Of a DNA stretch of 64,000 nt, positions 43,992 through 54,200 are shown piece by piece. Location: positions 1 to 64,000 of IMG/VR virus record IMGVR_UViG_3300042691_048368; one strand, written 5' to 3'. Source of the stretch: a virus. A program made the position numbers and the translations under genes. Numbering within the stretch: the stretch's first letter is position 1; each line of letters opens with the position of its first letter. The notes under the pieces were generated by a model that was given only the letters and a program-made list of their open reading frames with translations, did not search any database and was not told the DNA's origin.

Positions 43992-44609
43992 TTAGTATCC
44001 TGCGATGAGTGGTGGGGTGATTGTGAATGAACCATCGATATATTCATCAACCCAGTAGTCAGCTACGAATTTAGCTTCTACGTTATTAAGAATCTCTGTT
44101 GATGACCAGTCTAGTGAATAACCTTGTAGACCAGTGATTTGACAGTTTTGGAAAGTAACCCTTCTTAAAACAACACCTTTTTTATCATGTTGATTCACAA
44201 TTACCGTTCCAATGATATCAGATTTATAGTTCACGGTACCATTTTGAGAGTTCCAAACTACATCATACCAAGCTTTCAAAGTATTCCAAGTAATCATATT
44301 ACCCTTATCGTTCACGTTAACATTGTGTTTGATTGTGAATTCGATATGGGTTTTTTCTGGCATACCCATGTAAGCTCTGGTTGAATACTTGAACCTCTGA
44401 TCTTTAACACCAATATCTGGAGTAAGATTCAAATCAACAGACGATGCTTGTTGAAGTTGCATAATTGGATCTCTACCCTGTGCTTGGAGGATAGTAGGGA
44501 AAATGAAAGTAATCTCAAACAGGTTAAGATATACTACCTCATCTGGTTTTGTACCGGGACCCCCTGGTGAACCTGTCATCAAGAGTTGTGTAAAATGTGG
44601 TAATGGCAT
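43992..44609 (-). CDS. Tail tube protein, T4 gp19-like, 205 aa
   Basis: The sequence has the tail-tube hallmarks: a first strand and helix (FEITFIFPTIL), an extended arm, and the closing segment VTFQNCQITGLQGYSLDWSS followed by NVEAKFVADYWVD, which corresponds to the tube-forming beta-sheet of gp19-type proteins. The length is 40 aa above T4 gp19. It polymerises around the tape measure to form the DNA channel. It stands alone on the minus strand between a terminator and the homing endonuclease. Confidence 0.82.
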   Translation of the reverse strand: MPLPHFTQLLMTGSPGGPGTKPDEVVYLNLFEITFIFPTILQAQGRDPIMQLQQASSVDLNLTPDIGVKDQRFKYSTRAYMGMPEKTHIEFTIKHNVNVNDKGNMITWNTLKAWYDVVWNSQNGTVNYKSDIIGTVIVNQHDKKGVVLRRVTFQNCQITGLQGYSLDWSSTEILNNVEAKFVADYWVDEYIDGSFTITPPLIAGY

Positions 44610-44731
44610 AGAATTTTAAATTATTTTTTATAATATTATATATTTTGTCAATAATCTTTCTAGTCATTTTTTAATATAAATAGGTTTAGAAAATTGCCAT
44701 TTCCACTTTTAGTATGTGATATATATTAAAT

Positions 44732-45562
44732 ATGAAGTGCAACTATAGATATTGTGGTAGAGAAATAAACTTCGGTAGACCAGATAGAAAGTTTTGTAAT
44801 AAAAACTGTAAAATAAAAGAAAATAATTTAATTAAAGAATTAAAATCACTGGATAACAAATCTATTAAGACTAAAGATTTTATAGAAAAATCAAAAGAAA
44901 TACATAATAATAAATATGGATATGAATTATCGATATATGTTAATTGTAGAACAAAAATTAAAATAATATGTCCGATACACGGTGTGTTCGAGCAAACCCC
45001 AAGTAATCATTTATATAATAAACAAGGATGTGATAAATGTGCTAGAGATGAACATAAACTTACTAAGCTATCTGATTCCAGAATAGATAATCTTAAAAGA
45101 GTCCATAATAATAAATATCTATATAATGATACATCCATTAATGAGGGATTTATAAATATAACTTGTCCAGATCATGGCGTCTTCACACAATATTTATATT
45201 TTCACGAATATGGACATGGATGTTCACAATGTAATTCCTATTCTAGAGGAGAAAATTACATAAAAAGATACCTTGACAAAAGAGGAATAAGATACCACAG
45301 GAATTTTATATTTGAGAATTGTAAAAATAAGAAAGGATTAAGATTTGATTTCTATCTATACAATGAAAATACTATTATTGAGTATCATGGAGAGCATCAT
45401 TTTATTGAAAATAAATATTTTGGAAATGCAAATCTAGAATATGTTAGAAAAAATGATGAAATCAAAAAAGAATATTGTTTATTGAACTCAATAAGACTAG
45501 TAAGGATACCATATTATGATTACAATAATATTGAGAGTATATTAAATAGTGTCATAGTTTAA
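44732..45562 (+). CDS. Homing endonuclease-like protein with DUF723-type repeats, 276 aa
   Basis: A small zinc finger is at the start (C3, C7, C22, C26). Two repeats follow, each with a CPxHGVF...Q...H...GCxxC pattern (residues about 80-105 and 145-170), the DUF723-like DNA-binding unit of phage homing enzymes. The C-terminus holds a compact PD-(D/E)xK/Vsr-like core, LRFDFYLYN ... IIEYHGEHHF, then a final strand LVRIPYYD. Such free-standing enzymes copy themselves into cognate alleles at conserved genes. It sits between the tail tube gene and the gp47-like gene and is more AT-rich, typical of a mobile insertion. Confidence 0.82.
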   Translation: MKCNYRYCGREINFGRPDRKFCNKNCKIKENNLIKELKSLDNKSIKTKDFIEKSKEIHNNKYGYELSIYVNCRTKIKIICPIHGVFEQTPSNHLYNKQGCDKCARDEHKLTKLSDSRIDNLKRVHNNKYLYNDTSINEGFINITCPDHGVFTQYLYFHEYGHGCSQCNSYSRGENYIKRYLDKRGIRYHRNFIFENCKNKKGLRFDFYLYNENTIIEYHGEHHFIENKYFGNANLEYVRKNDEIKKEYCLLNSIRLVRIPYYDYNNIESILNSVIV

Positions 45563-45618
45563 AAAAAAATCATTTTTACCCGATTTGAACTATGATCAAC
45601 TAAGTTTATATAATAGTG

Positions 45619-46743
45619 ATGTCAAAAATTCTAATTATTGGTGATACCCACTTAGGTCTTGGTTACCCGAATTCGATTGATAAATGGTTTAAAGTACACA
45701 GGGAATATTTTGAAGAATTTTTAATTCCTTTAGTTCGGAAAGAAATGACCGAAGATGATATTATAATCCACTGTGGAGATTTATTTGACAATCGGTCAGT
45801 GGTTCCGATTAATATACTCAATTACGCACAAGATCTCCTCGAAAAACTATCTTCTATATGTCCGGTGCATATACTAATTGGTAATCATGATTTGTACACT
45901 AAAGCCTCTAATGATGTGAATACTGTCAAATTATATAAGTATATACCAAACATTACCGTTTACGAAAAGCCTACCAAAATTGATTTTTGTGGAAAGTCAA
46001 TATTGATGTTACCTTGGGTTGAGAAAAAACAAGACCAAATTGACATACTAAAAAGATTTTCTGGTTGTGATTATCTTTTCTGTCATTCGGATTTGAACGG
46101 TGCAAAAATGCATTTGACCTCTGTTGCACATAAAAATCAAGATAAAATAGATGTGGAAGATTTTTCAGGTTACAAAAATGTATATTCTGGTCATATACAC
46201 ATCTTGCAAGTCACAAAAAATTTCACTTTTGTCGGTAATAATTTTGAAATGGATCGAAATGACATTAACAATCAAAAGGGAATTTTTATCTTAGATACTT
46301 TGGTTGACGAGGAGAGATTCATTCCTAATAATATTTCACCGAGATACAAAAAGATATACATAAGAACTCAAGAGGATATTGATCAATTAGAAAACACTTC
46401 GACAAAAGATTATATTGATCTTTTCATATCAAATTCATTGTTGATAAACAATAGGAAATTAAGAAGAAAGTTAGAGTTAATGTTGGAATCCGGTAACTTT
46501 GCTTCAGTTGACTACATCGATGATTTAGTTTTGGAAAAAAATGAAGAAACTAAATCTGTGATTGAAGAAATTACTGAAGAAGAATTAAACAATGGTGTGG
46601 TTCCATCTATTCAATTAGAATATACTGATTTAATTAGACAATACATTAATACTCAGAAATATGAAAGTGAGAAGATCAAAAATGGCGTCTTACAAGAGTT
46701 TAATGAAATTGCTAGAATATATGATGAGGGTTATTTAGAATAG
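45619..46743 (+). CDS. gp47/SbcD-like nuclease subunit, 374 aa
   Basis: I use ATG 45619; a GTG one codon earlier is in frame. Motifs of the Mre11/SbcD/T4 gp47 family are complete: GDTHLG (8-13), HCGDLFDNR (51-59), GNHDLY, FCHSDLNG and SGHIHILQ. gp47 with gp46 resects DNA ends for recombination and degrades host DNA. A gp46 (SbcC-like) gene is not in this window. The C-terminal 130 residues are charged and helical, the likely partner-binding part. The end overlaps a convergent tagged gene by 13 bp. Confidence 0.85.
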   Translation: MSKILIIGDTHLGLGYPNSIDKWFKVHREYFEEFLIPLVRKEMTEDDIIIHCGDLFDNRSVVPINILNYAQDLLEKLSSICPVHILIGNHDLYTKASNDVNTVKLYKYIPNITVYEKPTKIDFCGKSILMLPWVEKKQDQIDILKRFSGCDYLFCHSDLNGAKMHLTSVAHKNQDKIDVEDFSGYKNVYSGHIHILQVTKNFTFVGNNFEMDRNDINNQKGIFILDTLVDEERFIPNNISPRYKKIYIRTQEDIDQLENTSTKDYIDLFISNSLLINNRKLRRKLELMLESGNFASVDYIDDLVLEKNEETKSVIEEITEEELNNGVVPSIQLEYTDLIRQYINTQKYESEKIKNGVLQEFNEIARIYDEGYLE

Positions 46744-47033
46744 TTTGGTTTTCTTCCACTACCTTTAGATCCGGTACTCTCTGCTTTTCTTTTCCTAGCA
46801 ACCGCTGCTTTCTTTTGTTTCGCCGACATCTTAGCGGCAACCCTTACTTTTCTGCATTTGGGATATCCACCTTTACTTGTGTCAGACCTTCCGCATGGTG
46901 GATGAGACCCATCTTTATTTGTCTTGGAAATATCAACCCATTTTTCTTTGAACCATTTATCGAGTCCACCATGAGAACCCTTATATGATTTTTCCTCATG
47001 GATGAAATCTTCAAATAATAGTAGATGTTCCAT
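46731..47033 (-). CDS. Tagged small basic protein, DUF5872-like, 100 aa
   Basis: The start MEHLLLFEDFIHEEKSY is a clear tag with IHE|E site. The remainder, LDKWFKEKWVDIS, HPPCGRS, GGYPKCRKVRVA and then a Lys/Arg-rich tail (KQKKAAVARKRKAE), matches the small Cys-containing unit I know as DUF5872 from large phages and giant viruses. Two Cys may form a metal site or disulfide. It overlaps its upstream neighbour by one base. The basic tail could bind DNA in the head. Family recognition from memory; function unknown. Confidence 0.72.
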   Translation of the reverse strand: MEHLLLFEDFIHEEKSYKGSHGGLDKWFKEKWVDISKTNKDGSHPPCGRSDTSKGGYPKCRKVRVAAKMSAKQKKAAVARKRKAESTGSKGSGRKPNYSK

Positions 47034-47251
47034 TATCTTTTCTTAGACTTTTTAACTTTTGACTTTCTCCAAGTGCCACCTTTTTTCTTATATCTTTTTG
47101 CAGCAGCTCCATTAGCATAAGCTGATGGATAAACGTCATAGGTATTTTTTGCCCAAGCTTTACAGGAAGCCCATAAAGATGGGTTATTTGGCACGTTTTT
47201 CTCAACTACAAGTGATTCTTTAAAATCTTCGAAAGGTAATAAATGATTCAT
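47033..47251 (-). CDS. Tagged small basic protein with CKAWAK/YPSAYANG domain, 72 aa
   Basis: The start MNHLLPFEDFKESLVVEK is nearly the same as the tag of the next gene. The core NNPSLWASCKAWAKNTYDVY then PSAYANGAAAKRYKKKGG is a compact domain known to me from phage and giant-virus virion proteins, with conserved Trp, Cys and Tyr. A basic end follows (WRKSKVKKSKKR). It shares a base with the downstream gene. Packaging is inferred from the tag, DNA contact from the charge. Confidence 0.72.
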   Translation of the reverse strand: MNHLLPFEDFKESLVVEKNVPNNPSLWASCKAWAKNTYDVYPSAYANGAAAKRYKKKGGTWRKSKVKKSKKR

Positions 47252-47261
47252 AACATATATA

Positions 47262-47528
47262 TTATTTTATTTTAGTAACTTTTAATACTAAATCACCAGT
47301 GCCCTTTATTAGTCTGTGGTAGACCCCTTTAGGTACAAATATTTTTTCATCTATTTTTTTGGGTAATTCGTTATCAATTTGAAAGGTCCAATCTGTTGGA
47401 TGAGTTGGTTCTATTATTCTGTCCTCTCTGTCACGATGCCAATGTAAGTTTCCATTATCTACATTTTCATGGAATGTTCTTAAATAAGTCAAGTCATTCA
47501 ATTTGGATTCTTCAAATGGTAAAATCAT
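47262..47528 (-). CDS. Tagged cupin-like protein, 88 aa
   Basis: I start at ATG 47528 (MILPFEESKLND), 7 bp after the stop of the upstream gene; the longer frame from 47579 would run into it. The body has LHWHRDREDR (H-x-H of cupin motif 1) and IFVPKGVYHRLIKG (P-x-G-x-x-H of motif 2), so a small single-domain cupin is likely, with His residues for a metal. Its substrate is unknown. Third gene of the tagged cassette. Confidence 0.65.
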   Translation of the reverse strand: MILPFEESKLNDLTYLRTFHENVDNGNLHWHRDREDRIIEPTHPTDWTFQIDNELPKKIDEKIFVPKGVYHRLIKGTGDLVLKVTKIK

Positions 47529-47535
47529 AAATAAA

Positions 47536-48114
47536 TCACCAGAAACCTGGATATGTTTTTCCTCCCCAAAGATTTGCATATCTATTAGCCCTACAAGCCC
47601 AGTAACCTGGTTTGGTCTTATCCTTTTTCAAATGGCACTGATGTCTTGCAGCAAAAGCTTTTCTAGCTTTAGGATCAGAAACCTTTGCACTCAGACCACC
47701 TTTAGCATCACCAAAGTTTACTACTTTAACTTTTTTTGTCTTGGGATTAATCACATAAACTTTGTATTTTTTTGGACCCGAGCTTCTCATAGGTTTGCCT
47801 ATTGGAACTTTTTTTCCATGATATTCGGCTTCGTTCAAATCTTCGACTTCTTCTAATGGTAAGTCCAAAGGTACCATTTCACCTTCGTATTCTGCAAATT
47901 TACCAATATCAGTTGTTTCAAATAAAATTTTATCTATTCCCGATAATTCTACTTTATTAGTATCAAACAAAATTCTAGCTTCCTTTATTAGATCATAGAA
48001 CGAATTGGAACCAGGTCTGAACACATTTTCCAAAACGGGAAGGTTGTTATCGACATGATATTTTAGATTCTCACTGATTGGATGAAAATTATCGAATAGA
48101 TTAATATATTTCAT
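47536..48114 (-). CDS. Tagged protein with basic Cys domain, 192 aa
   Basis: The start MKYINLFDNFHPISENLK is tag-like with an ISE|N site. The C-terminal 75 residues (KYKVYVINPKTKKVKVV..., DPKARKAFAARHQCH, KTKPGYWACRANRYANLW) form a basic unit with two Cys that I know from other large-phage proteins. The middle is acidic and flexible. It is the first gene of the cassette 48114-46731 and is divergent from the giant baseplate gene. The tag and basic domain fit a packaged DNA-binding cargo. Confidence 0.72.
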   Translation of the reverse strand: MKYINLFDNFHPISENLKYHVDNNLPVLENVFRPGSNSFYDLIKEARILFDTNKVELSGIDKILFETTDIGKFAEYEGEMVPLDLPLEEVEDLNEAEYHGKKVPIGKPMRSSGPKKYKVYVINPKTKKVKVVNFGDAKGGLSAKVSDPKARKAFAARHQCHLKKDKTKPGYWACRANRYANLWGGKTYPGFW

Positions 48115-48170
48115 TGGAGTATGTTTTTTATTGTAGATATATATTATTTATTTTAGTATTAAAACTCTTC

Positions 48171-48182
48171 TTTTAATATATA
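48171..48182 (+). promoter_or_regulatory. AATATATA-type promoter motif before giant baseplate gene
   Basis: TTTTAATATATA lies 22 bp before the ATG at 48205. The minus-strand cassette has its own AATATATATC motif around 48136-48150. Confidence 0.55.
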
Positions 48183-48204
48183 CATAAAATACGACAGTCT
48201 TTTA

Positions 48205-51200
48205 ATGCAATCACTTATATTTTTCAACAAAGAAGGGGACAATTTAAATTTTAGATACAACGAGGATGATGAAAGGTGGGAAGGTGATATGATTTTCCAC
48301 GCTAATAGTGATGACACTTTTAAGACAGCTGGTCTTTATATGTTTGAAAGAATACCTTCTTTTGAATATGAAAAACCTGGTGACCTTTTTTTACAGAAAT
48401 TCCAATTATTTAATGAATATAGATTCAACATAACGGGTTGTTCTTACTTCAATCGACCCGTTACAAGAGTTGAATTGCCAAATAATGATCAATTATTTTT
48501 CTCAAAATGGATTTACGGGAACAATTTTGAGAAAATGTTTCCAATAGGAACTCAAATAATGTTCGATAAAAAATACTTGGAATTTACAAATATAAATCAA
48601 TCATACACTGTAGTTAAAACGAAGAAAAATGGCATAATGATTATGTCAAATCTTGACAATAGAAGTTTCAACAGTAAATATGGTTCGGTAATTGAGGGGA
48701 CTGCGTCACTTGAAGGCATTTCAGTAAGTGGAGTTAATTCTATCGGAGTTTACAACTACATCGACGATCAATACAAAGATAATTTATCTTCTTGGTCTGA
48801 GCCAGATTTTTATGATAAGTATTATAATGGTAAAGTTTTGAACCTTTTTGGAACTGAACGAAACGATGGTATTTATACGGTGAGAAATTATTTGCTCAAT
48901 GATAAAGTTTATAAAAGATATGAGTTGGACGCTAAATCACTTACACAAAGTTATGATTTATTAATTGATATTTTATTAAAAACGGAATTGCCGACAGTTT
49001 ACACTGGAGGATTATATCTGACTGCGAGTAGGATTTATTTCACGGATGGTGTACCAAAGATTCTAAAGCCAGGTGTAGAATTTCACTTACCAAATGCTTC
49101 TATAAATACAAATTCATTAAAGATCCTAGATGTTGTCAAATTCGAAGGTATCAACAAATTAACTTATTTTGCTACCCAATCACAAGTTCTTTACGGAAAT
49201 TCTCTCTATGAATGTGTTTTGTCTCATTATTGGACAGCGACCTCATCAATTCTACCAGATAATAAAACTTATTGGGATGCTCCCACGTATTTATCAGTCA
49301 GCGGCATTTCGGATTATGAAGTTTTTCAATCTGCTGAAGTGCAGTTGACAAAAAATAGATTCACATATTCTTTTTCGTTTACACAAAGCATGCCTGTGAC
49401 GTTAGCGTCATCTGTGGAAAAATATAAAGAAGATTTTAAGTTTTTCTTATTGGATTATTATTTCGAGAACAAAAAACTTCATTTGGATCTTTTATATCCT
49501 AGTAATTATGTGGATGCTAAGATACTATTATCGTTAGATGGTGTTAATTATGAAAATAGAGCGGTCACAAAAAATATCTATGAACAGAATGTTGAAATAG
49601 AGGAGGTTTTATTGCCAGAGATCACTGAGAATATTTGTGAGAATTTTTCATACAATATAGTTTTTACAGATATAGATGAATTTGGAATAAGATTGACCAT
49701 TAATGGACAAGTATATTATCAAGAAGTTGAATTTATTTATGATTCTTTGAATGTTAATATGGAAAGAACCATAGATAAAACCCTTAGAAATTGGCTTACA
49801 ACTTGGTACATCGAATTATCGATGACAGGTATATATCCAAAATTGAAGTTTACCGGTAAAGATTATTCCTTCTACCTGAACACTATACAGCTAACAACTG
49901 AATATCCGAATGTTGAACTCACTTTTAGTGTTGAGGTTGGAACTACAGCAGACTTTTATCTCCAAAGAGCTCAAATTGTTTTTAATAATATTGGTTCTTA
50001 CTTTGTAGTCACAATCAATGATCGAAATTATGGTCAAAAATCGAGTTACTTTTCAAATGGTAAAGTTGATTTTGCCAGTTCTTTGAATGAGTGGGTAGAA
50101 ACATATGGTGATATATTAGAAGGTTATGGAATTTATGCTAAATCCGTACTATCGATGTTGACCTTTGACGTGAAGGAAATAGATACAAGATTTGAAGTTT
50201 CTGTAAATACCGGAGTATTCAGTCTACCTGGTAACGAAACATATTTCATAAAAAATCTCTTCAGAGGTCACTTAGGAGCATTTTTAACTTCAAATGAAAT
50301 AATATTGTCCGGACCTTCATATTCATTCGAGGATGAAAATTTTGCGACAGGACAACTTGTTGCTATTAATAACAGTAGCAGGCCTTGGAATAATCAAGAA
50401 TATAATATCGAATACTTAGGTCCGAAAGATCTTGTTTTGAGTTATCAGGGACCATTTTGGCCCACTACAGATCCATTGTGTAATATAGCACCATTTATAA
50501 CTATAGCTTTGAGTAATGGTTTTGGCGCTACAGGTTGTACACCCGCAGTATTGGCGAAACCCAATAATGGGGAATTTGGTCTTTTAGATTTTTCAGATGC
50601 TTTCAGTATTAGGTTTGGGGCTACCAATAGTTATGTGATTAACAAAAACTTCCCAATTAATGACGAGGCCAAATTTGTTGACTTGATATATCTAGGTTTG
50701 GTAAACAAGATCTATGTATTTGGTGAAAGGCTGACAGTGATAGATTCTGTGAGTGGTAGGGTCGAAACGGAAGTTAAGTTGCCTAATTTCACATCGGGCA
50801 TATCAATGACTTTCAACCCATATAATAATTATTTATATTGTCTCTCTACAGATAAAATATACCTTATAGATCCTCTATTTCCTAAATTGGATCATATTAT
50901 AAATCTTTCTCTGCCTGGTAAAAAATGTGTTGTGAATCCGAATAATGGTGATGTATATGTTGCATATAATTCAACAAAATTCGACATTTGGTATGATAAT
51001 AACTTCACATCAACACCATCAAAGTCCTATCCATCGGTACCTACAAATAAAAGATATTATAATTTTATTTATAATGCGTCTGAGAAGGACATTTATGTGT
51101 GTTCTGATGATGAGCTTTTGAGATTCGATGGTTCATCTCGTAATTTACAAGCCTCTATTTCGGTACCTGGTCTGAAAAATAATTTTTTATACGAACCAAT

Positions 51201-54200
51201 AAGGTCGTCAATATATCTATTTGACACCACAAGGATTTTAAATTTGAACGGCGGTGTAGTAACCCCATTGAATGCTCCAAATATTACAATATCTCCCTGG
51301 TTAGCTTCACCATCTGGTATAACAAACTCAACATTAAGAGATGTACATTTTGGATCTACTGCTTCTGGTTTTGTAGTTGGAGATAAAGGTTTGGTATTGA
51401 AAACAACTAGCGCTGGAGAAAACTGGGGTACACAATCAAGTGAAATAACAGAGAATTTAAGATCTGTATATTCCACAACATATAGCACTGTTTGGGCAGT
51501 TGGTGAGAAAAATAGGGTCATAAGATCACTAAATGGAGGATTGAATTGGCAGACCATCCTTGGACCCGCTGGACCTAATACGACGCTGAATAGTGTTAGA
51601 GTAATACAAAATAATTTAGTTTTAATTTGTTCGGATGATAGTAGGTTACACTTATGGAATGGCTCAGCATACCAAAACGTACCACTTAGTCAGAAACCAA
51701 AAGCTATTTGGGCCAATGATAATGGTAGTGTGTGTTTCATAGTAGGTGAAAATGGGTTGATTGTAAAATATAATGCTCAACTACTTACCCAATCGGTTCA
51801 AACAACCAAATCTAAATTATTATCTGCCCATTTCAAGGTTTCTGCAACATCAAATGTGATGGTAGTCGGAGGTGAGAATGGGTCACTATTATTTACAAGT
51901 AATGGCACTGATTGGTATACGAATTTTACTGGACTTACTACATCATCGATTAATTCAATTTATTTTGTACCCAATACAAATATAGGTTGGTTAGTTGGTG
52001 GAGATGGAATGATAAGGAAGACAACAAATAATGCTGTAACTTGGTCTAGACAAACATCACCAACTACAAATAATTTGAATTCTGTGAATTTTGCAACTTC
52101 TACATTTGGTATTGCGGTTGGAAATAATGGATCGATTTTGTTTACAGAAGATGGATCAGGTTGGAATGCTCATACAAATTTAACATCTCAAAACTGGACC
52201 ACATATAAATTAAACAGTGTTTATGTCTCAAATCCGCAAGTAAAAAATATAGTTGGTGACCTAGGTACCATTCTACGATCCGATGCAACAAGATTCAGAA
52301 GAGTGAGAATCGTATCTGTTATTGGTGTATTTGCGACACAATCTTATGGTTTATCTAATTTCATAGCAAATCAAACCTCTGCTGACACCAACGTTTGGGG
52401 AGGTGGAACTGGTGCTGTTTTCAATTTGTCTATTTCTTCGAGTGGTATCGTCACCATAAACTCATATGTAAATCGAGGTGTGAATTACGTTGGTGGGAAT
52501 AAGATTACTGTTAGTGGATTCAATCCTTCTTTTCCAAATGATTATATAGAATTCAACGTTGCTAGTACAATTACTGAATACTATACTGTACCTACCCCAT
52601 CTGGTATTGCTGCAAATGAGAATTTACTTGCAGTCCACTTCAGTTCGAATTATGGTTATGCTATAAGTGATTTTGGTAAAATTATAAGAACAGCTGATAC
52701 TGGACAAAGTTGGCAATTGATAATTACTCCAACTAATAGTAAATTATCTTCTGTATTCTTTATTAGTGTAACAATCGGTTGGGTAGGTGGAACCAATGGT
52801 AGGATTTGGAAAACGGTTGATTTTGGTAATAGTTGGGGATTACCAGTGACTGTTTCAACCTCTACAGGAGATATAACTTCGATATCTTTCAAAGATACAT
52901 CGAATGGTATTTGTTGTGATAGCAATGGTAGATTTTTCACTACTATAAATGGTGGTAGCAGCTGGTCACCTGTGGAGTTCAACTTTACTGATGTAAATTT
53001 CGTGAATGACACAACTGGATGGATTGTCGGTAATAACGGTATAATGTTAAAAACAACAGATGGTGGTAACAAATGGGATTATGTCTATACGGGTTTATCT
53101 GCAAGTTTGACATCTGTTGATTTTGCAGACACTACGGTTGGTTATCTTGTGGGTGAGAATGGAATAATTAGGAAATCAGAACAATCCGGTATAAATAATA
53201 GTTGGATCAGGCAAGATAAAGGATCAAGAAATTTCAATTCCATTTACATGTTAGACTCGAATGTTGGGTTTGTAGTTGGTGATAGTGGTGCTCTATATAA
53301 ATCAGAGATAGACCCACCATTTGTAAGAAACCTATTATTCAATAATTTAAAAAATGAAATAGTTTTGTCCACACCAGAGGGTATATCAGTTTTTGACTTG
53401 GAAGGGAACCAATTAGCCTTTGGTGAAACACCGGAATATGGTCCATTAGCTTTGAATCAATATGATGGTGACATATATCTTGCTTCTCAAAATACCCAAC
53501 AATTATTTGTGGTTGATACTGATAACTATAAAATAAAACATTCCGAAACATTTTTTGAAGGATCGATCAAAGAGGTTTTATATAATCCTGACCGACAGAG
53601 TATTTTTGCAATTATTCCCAATGATATAATCCAAATACAATCACTCGTTGAGGTACAAGTTATTTTAGCAACTAGTTTACAACAAAATACTTTATCAACT
53701 ATTGAAGTTGGAGAAAATAATTATGGCACATTAGATCCTAATTACCAAAAACATCCAGATATTTGGCTTAAAACAAGAGAATACATTAGAAGACCAAGGG
53801 AAAACTACAATGATGAACCTTTTGCGGATTTAATATTCAAATGGGAAGACGACCAAATACCTGAAATATTTTTATACGATTTTTCTGGAGAACAATTGCC
53901 AGTGGGTGGAATTTATGATTATACTGGAGAAAGACCTTTGCCAATAGTATCTTTGAATCGTAAGCCTAATACAAAACTTACCAGAGTAGCTTTACCGGAG
54001 TTCCAACAAACAATATTTGATGAGTTGACTTATACATTGGATCATGTTGATTCAGTGGTAGATTTTACTAATAAGCCAACACCTATTGAAGTTTTTATTG
54101 GCATGAATGGAACTAATGAGGGTGTTTTATCTTCTAGATTAAATCTTTATAAAAGAGAATCTATAAAGTTCACGGTTTATGCAAATGCTACAAATAGTGA

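Noticed and set aside
45546-45600. Terminator after the homing endonuclease (CATAGTT ... AACTATG)
   Set aside because: The stem is seven pairs with a loop of about 27 bases and has no T tract after it, so it is too weak to list.
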